Source: Rhizobium sp. Leaf453 (GTDB taxonomy: Bacteria; Pseudomonadota; Alphaproteobacteria; Rhizobiales; Rhizobiaceae). From it: a stretch of 64,000 bases of DNA. Of this stretch, positions 24,694 through 32,975 are shown in pieces (the stretch's first letter is position 1; each line of letters begins with the position of its first letter). The notes beneath the pieces are model-generated. The model had not been told where the DNA came from, made no database searches, and worked only from the letters and a program-made list of their open reading frames with translations. Made by a program: the position numbers and the translations under genes. The stretch is taken from positions 196,420-260,419 of the forward strand of contig NZ_LMRG01000023.1 of assembly GCF_001425605.1 (NCBI RefSeq), given 5' to 3'.

Positions 24694-25614
24694 ATGGCAA
24701 TACACACCCTTTACCCGGCTGAACGCGGCAACCTGCGACTTTCGTTCGAATATTTCCCGCCGAAGAACGACGAGATGGAAGCCCAGCTCTTCCAGACTGT
24801 TTCCGAGCTTGCGGCCTTTAACCCCGCCTTCGTGACGATGACGTATGGTGCCGGTGGCTCCACCAAGGCCCGTTCGCTGACAGCCGTTCGACGGATGATA
24901 AACGAGGAGGGCTTTGCCAATACGGCAGCGCATCTGACCTGTGTCGGCGCGCCGCGCGCCGAAGTGGACGAGATCGTCGGCGAATTCATCGAGAGCGGTG
25001 TTCGTCATTTCGTGGCCCTGCGCGGCGATCCGCAGGGGGGCATCGGCTCGCGCTACGAGCCGTTCCCCGGTGGTTATGAGAATGCGGCCGCCCTTGTCGC
25101 GTCCATCCGTGCACGAGGCGATTTCGAGATTTCCGTCTCCGCCTATCCGGAAAAGCATCCAGAGAGCCCGAATGTTGATGCCGATATCGACATGCTGAAG
25201 CGCAAGGTCGACGATGGTGCGACTCGCGCACTGACGCAATTCTTCTTCGACAACAACGATTTCGAGCGCTACCTGGAGCGGGTGCGCCGCGCCGGGATCA
25301 ATATACCGGTGGTGCCGGGCATTCTGCCGATCAACAATCTGGCCCAGGTCCGCAAATTTGCCGGCCTCTGCGGTGCGACGGTTCCCGATGCGATCGTCAC
25401 CCGGCTGATCCATCTCGACGAGGCGCCGGAAGAGCGCTTCAAGGAAGCCACGCTGATCGCCGCTGAGCAGATCGTCGACCTGGCACGCCGGGGCCTGCGG
25501 GATTTCCATGTCTACACGATGAACCGCTCACCGCTGGTTTCGGCCGTGTGCGATCTCGTCGGCTTCGAGAGAGTCAAGCCTGCCGCTGTCCAGGCGACCG
25601 GAGCGGCAGCCTGA
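24694..25614 (+). CDS. metF: 5,10-methylenetetrahydrofolate reductase
   Basis: MetF reduces 5,10-methylenetetrahydrofolate to 5-methyltetrahydrofolate, the methyl donor for methionine synthesis. The 306-residue product is a TIM-barrel flavoprotein with LSFEYFPPKNDEME (about 16-29), FVTMTYGAGGSTKARS, RHFVALRGDPQGG and AAYPEKHPE-like SVSAYPEKHPESP; all are conserved in the family. The ATG at 24694 follows GGGAGGA and lies 1 bp after the upstream regulator's stop. It is closed by a strong terminator (25645-25682). Control by the ArsR-methyltransferase fusion through the dyad at 23627-23648 is likely. Confidence 0.95.
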   Translation: MAIHTLYPAERGNLRLSFEYFPPKNDEMEAQLFQTVSELAAFNPAFVTMTYGAGGSTKARSLTAVRRMINEEGFANTAAHLTCVGAPRAEVDEIVGEFIESGVRHFVALRGDPQGGIGSRYEPFPGGYENAAALVASIRARGDFEISVSAYPEKHPESPNVDADIDMLKRKVDDGATRALTQFFFDNNDFERYLERVRRAGINIPVVPGILPINNLAQVRKFAGLCGATVPDAIVTRLIHLDEAPEERFKEATLIAAEQIVDLARRGLRDFHVYTMNRSPLVSAVCDLVGFERVKPAAVQATGAAA

Positions 25615-25644
25615 CGGTCGCCCATCTTTCGGATTTGCAGAAAA

Positions 25645-25682
25645 AAGCCCTTGAGACGTCACGGTCTCAAGGGCTTTGTTTT
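25645..25682 (+). terminator. Rho-independent terminator of metF
   Basis: Thirteen-bp perfect stem (25645-25657 and 25664-25676) with a 6-base loop and TTGTTTTT tail. Confidence 0.92.
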
Positions 25683-25793
25683 TGAGGCAGCTGTGGCTTG
25701 GCGGTGATCCTTAGAGCGTGTCACCTTGCTCGATCATGCTGCAATGGATTTACGGTATTAAAGTCCCTTTTTTACCGACTGGACTGATGCCCT

Positions 25794-25871
25794 TCAGATG
25801 AAGAGCATGGTGGCTACGAATACGAACGCTGCACTTATCATGAGGACATTCAACGAATGTGTAAGTCCCAT
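25794..25871 (-). CDS. Small single-span membrane peptide, 25 residues
   Basis: In the 504-bp gap between metF and the EamA gene, the minus strand holds ATG...TGA encoding 25 residues that begin MGLTHSLNVLMIS and end ATMLFI. Residues 8-25 form one uninterrupted hydrophobic helix with no charged residue. AAGGAGGG lies 6 bases before the ATG, close to an ideal ribosome site. This is the pattern of a small membrane protein. No function is assigned. The rest of the gap (25683-25793 and 25872-26118) shows no other gene or named element. Confidence 0.55.
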   Translation of the reverse strand: MGLTHSLNVLMISAAFVFVATMLFI

Positions 25872-26118
25872 AACCGGCCCTCCTTGCGTTGACCCTCGGA
25901 AGATAGGGTGAAAATGTCACGCGTGAAAGGAAAAGTTATGCTGCGTTGCGGGATGGCACGTGTCGCGGACGGTTATTCACAGGCCTAAATCAATGATTAA
26001 AATGACATTTATTGGCCGCCACAATTTTTTCACAATCTCTTCATTCTGGTTAATGTAACGCGCTGAAATGCGCCGTGAGTGACCAATTGGACACATTCCC
26101 GCGTGTGCGATTTCGCCG

Positions 26119-27054
26119 TTACCCTTGGCGACGCCGAAGGATGCGACCGTCGAGAACCACAAGCCCGGCGGCAATCAACAGCATGCCGGCGATATCGGTC
26201 GCTTCCAGTGTTTCGCCAAGAAACAGGAACCCGAGCAAGATGGCGCTGGGCGGAACCAGCAGCGTGACCAGCGATGTATTCGTGGCGCCTGCGCGGCTCA
26301 TGATCCGGAAGAACAGGATATAGCCATAGGCGGTCGAAATGAGCGCGAGCGCCAGAACGGCCAGCACGGAGGTCATCGGCGGCATGGCCAGTGTCCAGGG
26401 CTTGTCGATGATCAGGGACAACGGCAGCATGATCAGCGACGAGGCCGTCAGTTGCCCGGCAGCCGTGACCGGCGGCGCCAGTCCGCGGAAGCGTTTGCCG
26501 TAGGTCGCGGCAAAGCCGTAGCTCACGGCGGCAACAACCGGAAAGAGCAAGGCCCAGAGCGGAATATCGCTGCCGGATGCGGTGAGGCCGGGCAGGGCGC
26601 TCGGTCCGATCAGCACGGCCGTGCCTGCAAGGCCGAGCAGGCAGCCGGCGATCTTGGCAAGGCTGAGTTTCTCGTCCTGGGTCATAGCGTTGGCGATCAG
26701 CACGGTCCAGACTGGCGTGGTCGCGTTCAGGATCGCGGCGAGACCGGCGCCGATCTGCGTCTGTCCGAGAAAGATGAACGTGTGCGGGATGGCGTTGTTG
26801 ATCAGCCCCAACAGCAGGAATTGCGGCCAGCGCGCGGCCAGTTCCCGATAGATGTCGAAGCGTCCGAAGATGTAGATGTGCAGCGCCAGTGCAGCAAGCG
26901 CGACGCGCAGGAGAACGAGCGTGAAGGCCGGAACATGCTGGATCGCGATGCGCGCGAAGAAGAAGGATCCGCCCCAGATCAGCCCGAGCAGTGCCAGCAG
27001 CCCCCAGGTAGCCAGTGTCATTCGATTTTGGGTATCGCTTGTATTTGCCTGCAT
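26119..27054 (-). CDS. EamA/DMT-family transporter
   Basis: The 311-residue product has ten predicted helices in two EamA repeats (about 15-150 and 165-300), with GLIWGGSFFFARIAIQHVPAF and the repeat motif ILNATTPVWTVLIAN at the end of helix four; this matches the RhaT/YdcZ-like exporter group. It probably exports a metabolite or drug. It is divergent from the CPA2 antiporter gene and is not part of an operon. It is not closely similar to the EamA protein at 18873-19826, so the two are not recent duplicates. Confidence 0.88.
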   Translation of the reverse strand: MQANTSDTQNRMTLATWGLLALLGLIWGGSFFFARIAIQHVPAFTLVLLRVALAALALHIYIFGRFDIYRELAARWPQFLLLGLINNAIPHTFIFLGQTQIGAGLAAILNATTPVWTVLIANAMTQDEKLSLAKIAGCLLGLAGTAVLIGPSALPGLTASGSDIPLWALLFPVVAAVSYGFAATYGKRFRGLAPPVTAAGQLTASSLIMLPLSLIIDKPWTLAMPPMTSVLAVLALALISTAYGYILFFRIMSRAGATNTSLVTLLVPPSAILLGFLFLGETLEATDIAGMLLIAAGLVVLDGRILRRRQG

Positions 27055-27146
27055 TCGACTTGACCTTGCCTTGTCGCCTTCGGATCATGGTGAGGGTTAA
27101 GGCCTGACGTTGAAATTTGCCACCCGATTCTTGGGGTGGGGTGAAC

Positions 27147-28544
27147 ATGAAGGACAATCTGCTGGAGTCCGCCGCGACACACGCCATGACCGCAGCCGCG
27201 CATGAGGGGCAGGGGCTCATTTCCATCGCGATCGTCGTTGCTGTGGCCGCTTTTCTGGGCCTCGGCTTCCTGCGTTTGCGCCAGCCGCCATTGGTCGGCT
27301 TCATCCTTGCCGGGGTGGCGCTGGGGCCGACCGGGTTCGGCTTCATCTCATCGAGCGGCAATGTCACGCTGCTGGCCGAAATGGGCGTCGTCGTCCTTCT
27401 GTTCTTCATCGGCATGGAATTGTCGATCAAGGCCTTCGTTCTCAGCCTGCGGCAGTCGGTTATGGTGGCCGGTGGCCAGGTCGTGGCTGCCATAGCCGCG
27501 GCAGCCCTCATTCCGCTGATCACCGGGGCAAGCCTTGCCGAAGGGCTTATCCTTGGTTTCGTCATCGCCATGTCCTCCACGGTCGTTGCCATGAAGATGC
27601 TGGAGGATATGGGGGAATTGCGCAGCGAAACCGGTCGAATCGCGGTTGGCGTGCTGATCGCACAGGACATCGCCGTCGTGCCGATGCTGATTCTCGTCTC
27701 CAGTCTCGGCGGCGAGGAACAGCATGTGCCGACCATCATCGCGAAGATGATCATCGCCATTTCCATCCTGGCGGCACTGCTATGGTGGTTCGGGCATCGG
27801 GGGAAACTGAAAATCCCCTTCAGCGCCGAGATGGAGGACAAGGTCGAGATCCTGGCGCTCGGTGCGCTGGCGGTCTGTTTCGGGGCTGCGGCGATCTCGG
27901 GTCTTGCCGGCATGTCACCGGCTTACGGGGCGTTTCTCGCCGGCATCGTTATTGGCAATTCCACTCTGCGCAGCCGCGTCATTCCGGTGATCGAGCCGAT
28001 CCAGAGCGTGTTGCTTGTCGTTTTCTTCCTGTCGATCGGGCTGTTGATCGATCTTGATTTTATCGCGGCGAATGTCTGGTCGGTCCTGCTTGGAGCGCTG
28101 CTTGTTGTCGCGGCAAAGACGGCTCTGAACATCTTCCTGCTGCGCAAGACCGGTTCGTCACCGCAGGTCGCATTGGTCGCGGGTCTGTCCATGGCGCAGA
28201 TCGGCGAATTTTCCTTCGTGCTGGCCGCGGCCGGCCTTGGCGCCGGCGTGCTGCGGTTCGAGACCTACAAGGTAGCGATCGCCGTTACCGCGCTGTCGCT
28301 GCTCGTCTCGCCGCTTTGGGTCAGCATGATGCACCGACTGGAAAACATCGCCTCCGATCACCTGCAGACCTATCGGGAGGCCTTTGCGGTCGCCTATGCT
28401 CGGGAGCTGGCGGAACTGTCGAAGCGGGGTGCTGCGCTCGATGGTGCGCGCTGGTCGCTGAGGGTGCGCTATCGCGCCTTCCGCCTTGCCCGCCACCACC
28501 GGCGGCGGGCAAAGATGCCGTCTGATATTAAAAAGGACGATTAG
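27147..28544 (+). CDS. CPA2-family monovalent cation/proton antiporter (KefB-like, no TrkA-N domain)
   Basis: The 465-residue protein has a Na/H-exchanger-type core with about 12 to 13 helices. Conserved segments are QPPLVGFILAGVALGPTGFGFI (about 45-66), ELSIKAF, IAVGVLIAQDIAVVP (about 168-182) and MSPAYGAFLAGIVIGNS. The C-terminal tail (about 410-465) is short, basic and lacks the nucleotide-binding TrkA-N domain that Kef potassium-efflux systems carry. It should exchange K or Na for protons. The frame is open from 27117, but GGGGTGGGG and the ATG at 27147 fit the start better. It overlaps the convergent MltB-like gene by 4 bp at the stop codons. Confidence 0.87.
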   Translation: MKDNLLESAATHAMTAAAHEGQGLISIAIVVAVAAFLGLGFLRLRQPPLVGFILAGVALGPTGFGFISSSGNVTLLAEMGVVVLLFFIGMELSIKAFVLSLRQSVMVAGGQVVAAIAAAALIPLITGASLAEGLILGFVIAMSSTVVAMKMLEDMGELRSETGRIAVGVLIAQDIAVVPMLILVSSLGGEEQHVPTIIAKMIIAISILAALLWWFGHRGKLKIPFSAEMEDKVEILALGALAVCFGAAAISGLAGMSPAYGAFLAGIVIGNSTLRSRVIPVIEPIQSVLLVVFFLSIGLLIDLDFIAANVWSVLLGALLVVAAKTALNIFLLRKTGSSPQVALVAGLSMAQIGEFSFVLAAAGLGAGVLRFETYKVAIAVTALSLLVSPLWVSMMHRLENIASDHLQTYREAFAVAYARELAELSKRGAALDGARWSLRVRYRAFRLARHHRRRAKMPSDIKKDD

Positions 28545-29749
28545 AGCGCGTCGAGAACGGCTTGGGTCGCCCAGCCATCCGCGGGGAGTCCCAGACGCTG
28601 CTGCTCCTTCTGCAGGGCTGCACGCGTACCCGAGCCGAGAATGCCGTCGATCTTGCCGACATCATGCCCCATGCCCTGCAGTTTGGTCTGCAGCGCCTTC
28701 ATGCCCTCGTCGTTCAGGCCCGGCTCCGGATGATGCGTGTCATATGCAGGTGCACCGGCAAGGCGGGTCGCGAAATAGGCGGCCGAGGTCGTGTAGATGA
28801 ACGACTGGTTCCATTCGAGATAGATGTTGAAATTCGGATAGGTCAGGAAGGCAACGCCATGGCGGCCCTGCGGAATGACCAGCGAGGCAGCAAGCTGCGG
28901 GAAGGCCGTGTTACCGTCGCGCGGAGCTACTCCGAGCTTGAACCAGTCGCCGGCGGTCATGCCAGTCTGCAGGCCGGTTTTCTCCCAAGGCAGGTTTTCC
29001 GGCAGGTTCACTTCCTGGATCCAGGGCTGGCCGGCGGTGTAGCCAAGGCTCTTGATGAACTTGGCAGCCGTCAGGATCGCATCCGGGGAGCTTTCCTTGA
29101 GGTTCACATGTCCGTCGCCATCACCATCCATGCCCTGGGCAATGATATCCTCCGGCAGCATCTGCACCTGGCCGATTTCGCCGGCCCATGCGCCGGTCGT
29201 CGTCGCCGGGTCGAGGTCGCCGTGCTGGACCATCTCGATTGCGGCAATCAGCTGCGGCCGGAACATTTCCGGACGGCGGCAGTCATGCGCCAGCGTCACC
29301 AGTGCGTTGCGGGTGTTGAAGTCACCCTGCACGGCGCCGAAATCAGTTTCCATCGCCCAAAACGCGGTAATGACCGGGGCGGGGACGCCGAACTCCTTCT
29401 CGGCGCGATCGAAGACGGCGGCATATTCCTTCATCTTCTTGGCGCCGATATCGAGGCGCGCCTTGCTGACGGTGCGCTGCGAAAATTCGGTGAAGCTCTG
29501 CTTGAACACGCCCTGTGCGCGGTCGCGGCCCAGCACCTTCTCGGAAATGGCGGAGCCTGCGAGCGCGCGATCGACCACATCGGCCGGAATGCCCTTGCCG
29601 ACAGCCTCTGCCTTCACCCCTTCCAGAAAGGTTGCCAGATCACCTCCGCAAGGTGCGGCCGGAGGGGCGGCTTCCTGAGCGAGTGCAGTCGACGTCAAAA
29701 GGGTGAGGAAACCGATCGAAAGAACGGAGCGCAGTGTGCCGCGTGTCAT
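28541..29749 (-). CDS. Lytic murein transglycosylase, MltB family, with peptidoglycan-binding domain
   Basis: A periplasmic lytic transglycosylase that cleaves glycan strands of murein. The 402-residue product has a signal peptide (cleaved near STALAQE), a GH103/MltB catalytic domain with the catalytic glutamate in FWAMETDFGAVQGDF (about 130-144) and GEIGQVQMLPEDI (about 189-201), and a C-terminal peptidoglycan-binding domain (about 345-402) with GILGSGTRAALQKEQQRLG. There is no lipobox, so it is soluble rather than a lipoprotein. AAGGAC lies before the ATG. It is convergent with the antiporter gene. Confidence 0.92.
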   Translation of the reverse strand: MTRGTLRSVLSIGFLTLLTSTALAQEAAPPAAPCGGDLATFLEGVKAEAVGKGIPADVVDRALAGSAISEKVLGRDRAQGVFKQSFTEFSQRTVSKARLDIGAKKMKEYAAVFDRAEKEFGVPAPVITAFWAMETDFGAVQGDFNTRNALVTLAHDCRRPEMFRPQLIAAIEMVQHGDLDPATTTGAWAGEIGQVQMLPEDIIAQGMDGDGDGHVNLKESSPDAILTAAKFIKSLGYTAGQPWIQEVNLPENLPWEKTGLQTGMTAGDWFKLGVAPRDGNTAFPQLAASLVIPQGRHGVAFLTYPNFNIYLEWNQSFIYTTSAAYFATRLAGAPAYDTHHPEPGLNDEGMKALQTKLQGMGHDVGKIDGILGSGTRAALQKEQQRLGLPADGWATQAVLDAL

Positions 29750-29902
29750 CGCAAGTCCTTGTTTGGCAGGGCGGGGTTGTCAGGTCGAATCCGGCCGGGC
29801 TCGGCCGAAAAGACAGGGCCGATGCCGTCGCGGCAAGGTATGAGAGCCGCTGTCGCACGGCAATGGGGCTGAAAGAAGAATTACCGTGTGCCGCGGGGAA
29901 AT

Positions 29903-30697
29903 TTACGGTGTTGGACGCGGTTTCGAAACGGCTGCGACCCAATTCTTCCAGTTCTTCGGCGATCCGGCAAAGACGTTGATATCGGTATTGCCTTCGATGC
30001 CGGGAATGACGCCGGTGCTGGTATATTGCCAGAAGGCCCAGCGGCGCTCCTCATAGATTTTCGTCGGGTGCGCGGCGACCGAGCGGACCCAGAAATGGTA
30101 GTCGTTGAACTGGCCGACGAGATTGTCGCGGTGGAAATCGACCGACGTATAGATGATCGGGCGCTTGCCGTAGTGGGCTTCCAGGCGATCCATGAAGCGC
30201 TTCATTTCCGTCTGCACCGTCAGCGGCGACGGGCGGTAGGTGCAGGTCTTGGATTCGCCGTTCCATTCGACGTCGAGAACCGGCGGCAGGTAGACCGCGC
30301 TCTTCGGAACATTGGCGATGAACCAGTCGGCCTGCTGGTCGGCCGTCGAGCAGAAATAGTAGAAGTGATAGGGCGCATAGGGCAGGCCAACGGCGCGGGC
30401 GCGCTGCCAGTACTCGTTGAACTTGGCGTCGATCCGGTCCTTGCCTTCGGTTGCCTTGATGAAGGCGAAGGAAACGCCGGATGCCTTGACCTTCGTCCAG
30501 TCGACATCACCCTGCCATTTCGACACGTCGATGCCGTGGATATTGTGGTGGTGCGGTGTGCGCTCGCCGAAATCCTGCGGGTCCTTGTCATGGAATTTGG
30601 GCGGGATCGACGCCGTCGAAACGAGATCGTAATCCGTCGTCGAACAGGCGGACAGAAGCGTCACAATGGGCAGCAGAGCCAGGAGAAGCCGGCGCAT
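29903..30697 (-). CDS. GH25 lysozyme-type muramidase, probable lipoprotein
   Basis: The 264-residue product starts MRRLLLALLPIVTLLSACST, a signal with lipobox LLSAC, so it is probably lipid-anchored. The GH25 domain (about 50-250) carries HGIDVSKWQGDVDW, where the first Asp acts in catalysis, and VYLPPVLDVEWNGES with the second acidic pair. GH25 enzymes cut the muramic-acid to glucosamine link. An upstream in-frame start at 30736 gives a worse signal sequence. It is next to an MltB-type transglycosylase gene on the same strand (153 bp gap). No prophage genes are around, so it is a cellular enzyme. Confidence 0.88.
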   Translation of the reverse strand: MRRLLLALLPIVTLLSACSTTDYDLVSTASIPPKFHDKDPQDFGERTPHHHNIHGIDVSKWQGDVDWTKVKASGVSFAFIKATEGKDRIDAKFNEYWQRARAVGLPYAPYHFYYFCSTADQQADWFIANVPKSAVYLPPVLDVEWNGESKTCTYRPSPLTVQTEMKRFMDRLEAHYGKRPIIYTSVDFHRDNLVGQFNDYHFWVRSVAAHPTKIYEERRWAFWQYTSTGVIPGIEGNTDINVFAGSPKNWKNWVAAVSKPRPTP

Positions 30698-30919
30698 GAG
30701 GTATCCGTTCTGAATCGATCGACGATGCTGCCTCACACGATGATATCCGCTAATGTGATCATCCCCCAGGAGGCGTGAACCTCATCTTCACCATATCATC
30801 GTAAAAAATGGGTTAGTTTCAAGCATAATCGCCGAAACACCTCCGCTACCCCCGAGGCAATCGAGTGGCAGCGGTGATCATAATGGCAAGGGATCATTAT
30901 GCGGAGCTTGTGAGGCGGC

Positions 30920-31582
30920 TTATGACGGGCGACGGTAGACGAAAAGCCAGGCATAGCCGCGGCCGAGCGGCCGGAATTCGACCGAGTGGCCGGCGCGTGC
31001 GGCCTTGTCTTTCAGCACCGAAACAAGCGCATCGCGCGGGGTGACGTGAAAGCGCGTCAGCCACGCCTGCAGCCCGCGCCGGAACAGACCGGGCAGGCGT
31101 TCCTGCTGACCAAAATCGGCAATATGCAGCGAGCCACCGGGGTTAAGGGCCGCGATCGCGGCATCGATCGCCTTTTCCCAGTCCGGAATCATCGACAGGG
31201 CATAGGAGATGACGATGCGATCGAAACCGGTCTGGCCAAATTCCGACGGCGTGAAATCCGTGGCATCTGCAACGCGCAAAACCGTCTGGTGAAAACCGGC
31301 CTTGCGCAGCTTCGCCTCGGCCGAAATCAGCATTTCGGCTGAGATGTCGAGGCCGAACAGCTGCGCCTTGGGAAAGTGTTTGCCGATCATCGCGAGGTTG
31401 CGGCCTGTGCCGCAGCCCACTTCGAGCACGCTGCCGCTGGCTGGCACGTCCAGCCCGTGGATCATCGTGTCGCGGCCGAACAAGTAGTATTTCCGCGTCA
31501 GATCGTAGAAGTGCCGCTGCGTGCGGTACATCCGGTCCATGCGCCGGGCGTGGCTGTCGCCCACGGTGTCGATTGCGGTCAT
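30920..31582 (-). CDS. btaB: Betaine-lipid synthesis N-methyltransferase
   Basis: BtaB adds three methyl groups from SAM to diacylglyceryl-homoserine, giving DGTS betaine lipid. The 220-residue protein carries RHFYDLTRKYYLFGRD (about 23-38), typical of BtaB, and the SAM motif VLEVGCGTGRNLAMI (about 52-66). Its ATG at 31582 overlaps the end of btaA by 4 bp (ATGA-type coupling), and a GGAAG site lies upstream. It works with BtaA, so the cell can replace phospholipids by betaine lipid when phosphate is scarce. The assignment is firm because of the pairing. Confidence 0.93.
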   Translation of the reverse strand: MTAIDTVGDSHARRMDRMYRTQRHFYDLTRKYYLFGRDTMIHGLDVPASGSVLEVGCGTGRNLAMIGKHFPKAQLFGLDISAEMLISAEAKLRKAGFHQTVLRVADATDFTPSEFGQTGFDRIVISYALSMIPDWEKAIDAAIAALNPGGSLHIADFGQQERLPGLFRRGLQAWLTRFHVTPRDALVSVLKDKAARAGHSVEFRPLGRGYAWLFVYRRPS

Positions 31583-32829
31583 GCCGTCTTCCGGTAGATA
31601 TGGAAGCCGCCATAGATGGCCGAGCGGTCCTTGATGTTCAGCGCCTGCGATTGCTCCGCGTCATAGGACCACTGGCCCAGCAGTGTCTGCGACACACGGC
31701 CTTCGAGAATGCTGGCTTCGGCGGCGGTGCGGAAGATGACAACGGCGCCATCGGCTGCGGTGCGGGTGATTTCCGTCCAAAGGTCGTTGAGTTGCTTGTC
31801 GGTCATCCAGTCCTGCGCATCGAGCAGGACGTAACGATCGACGGAGCCGGCCGCTTTTTTCGATAGGAGAACAGTGAAGCTCTCGTGATGGACATGCACG
31901 CGTTCGGCATTGTTGCGGATCGTCTCGTGGCGGCTTGCCTGCAGATAGACCGGCAGTTCACCTTCGTGCGGCATAGGATAGCGGCGGGCGAAAGCCTGCC
32001 AGGCAAAGTAGTTTTCCCGCAACGGGAAGTGACAGCAGAGCTTTTCCAGCCGCTGGCGCAGAACGCCGGCCAGCGACTTCTCGTCGCTCAGGCTTGCCAG
32101 TTCGTCGAATTGCTGCGGCGGGATGCCGAGCCCGAACAGCGAACTCTTGCGGCTGGTGATCCAGCGGATGACCGGACGGTCGAACAGCGGGGCCAGGCGC
32201 TCGTCGAAGAACTGGCGCTGTTCGCGCATCGAGCGGGCATTGGCGAGTTCACTGGGATCGACACCGTGCAGGCGGGCAAGCAGATGGCCAAGGCCGATGA
32301 AGCGGCCGAGAAGGCCGGTGCGATAGATATTCTTGCCGAACACCCGGATACGGCGCTGGCCGGTCAGGCCGCGGCTGTTCCAGTATTTCCGGGTCGCATT
32401 GTCGAGCTTCGGCGCGATGAAGAGATCGTAGGCCTGGACGTTGCTGGCGTGATCGTGGCGCGCCAGGAAGCGGACGATGTCCTGATGGCCGGGCAGGTGA
32501 CGGAAGGCGGCGAGCTTCAGCCGGTTCAGCGCCACATGGTGCGGATTGAGATCAACGACGTCGATGCGTTCGGGAGCTGCCGAAAGGTAGGCCAGCATGT
32601 TGCAACCGCCGGAGCCGATCGTGACGATATGATGCTCCGGTCGAATCTGCATTGCGGCCATATCGACGGCCGGGTCTTCCCAGATCTGCGGATAGACGAG
32701 GCCGGTGAAGAGAAGCCCGAAAAGTCGCTCAGACAGGCCATCAAAGCTCAAGGCCTTGTGCTGGATCAGTGCTGTTTTGAGCTTCTGGTTCTTCTTGCCG
32801 TAGCCTGCATCTGGTGCGAGATCGGTCAT
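31579..32829 (-). CDS. btaA: SAM:diacylglycerol 3-amino-3-carboxypropyltransferase
   Basis: BtaA (DUF3419) moves the 3-amino-3-carboxypropyl group of SAM to diacylglycerol, the first step of DGTS synthesis. The 416-residue product shows the family's FTGLVYPQIWEDPAVDMAAM (about 41-60), the SAM loop VTIGSGGCNMLAYL (about 69-82) and VVDLNPHHVAL. It is followed immediately by btaB with a 4-bp overlap. Upstream is a weak PHO-box candidate (32876-32893), in line with PhoB control of bta genes in Sinorhizobium and Rhodobacter. It is divergent from a GGDEF-EAL gene. Confidence 0.95.
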   Translation of the reverse strand: MTDLAPDAGYGKKNQKLKTALIQHKALSFDGLSERLFGLLFTGLVYPQIWEDPAVDMAAMQIRPEHHIVTIGSGGCNMLAYLSAAPERIDVVDLNPHHVALNRLKLAAFRHLPGHQDIVRFLARHDHASNVQAYDLFIAPKLDNATRKYWNSRGLTGQRRIRVFGKNIYRTGLLGRFIGLGHLLARLHGVDPSELANARSMREQRQFFDERLAPLFDRPVIRWITSRKSSLFGLGIPPQQFDELASLSDEKSLAGVLRQRLEKLCCHFPLRENYFAWQAFARRYPMPHEGELPVYLQASRHETIRNNAERVHVHHESFTVLLSKKAAGSVDRYVLLDAQDWMTDKQLNDLWTEITRTAADGAVVIFRTAAEASILEGRVSQTLLGQWSYDAEQSQALNIKDRSAIYGGFHIYRKTA

Positions 32830-32875
32830 GTCAGCCTGCCATCCGTTGACGATGCCGCGCTTCTAAGACGAGTCC

Positions 32876-32893
32876 GCTACACTTTGATGACGG
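32876..32893 (-). promoter_or_regulatory. Weak PHO-box candidate before btaA
   Basis: CCGTCATCAAAGTGTAGC on the minus strand matches the classical CTGTCAT-AAAT-CTGTCAC PHO box at 12 of 18 positions, with the first half nearly perfect (6 of 7). It lies 47 bp before the btaA start. Plausible because bta genes are under phosphate control in relatives. Confidence 0.3.
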
Positions 32894-32975
32894 CCCGCTT
32901 ATACAAATTCTCATCCATAAGATTTGATTAAGTTTGTCTGTGTTAGACAGGCCTCGTCTTTTTCGGGGCGCTAAC

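Noticed and set aside
29903..30697. Phage lysis module suggested by the GH25 lysozyme next to other murein hydrolases
   Set aside because: No holin, spanin or structural phage genes around; a lipobox and housekeeping neighbours point to a cellular enzyme.
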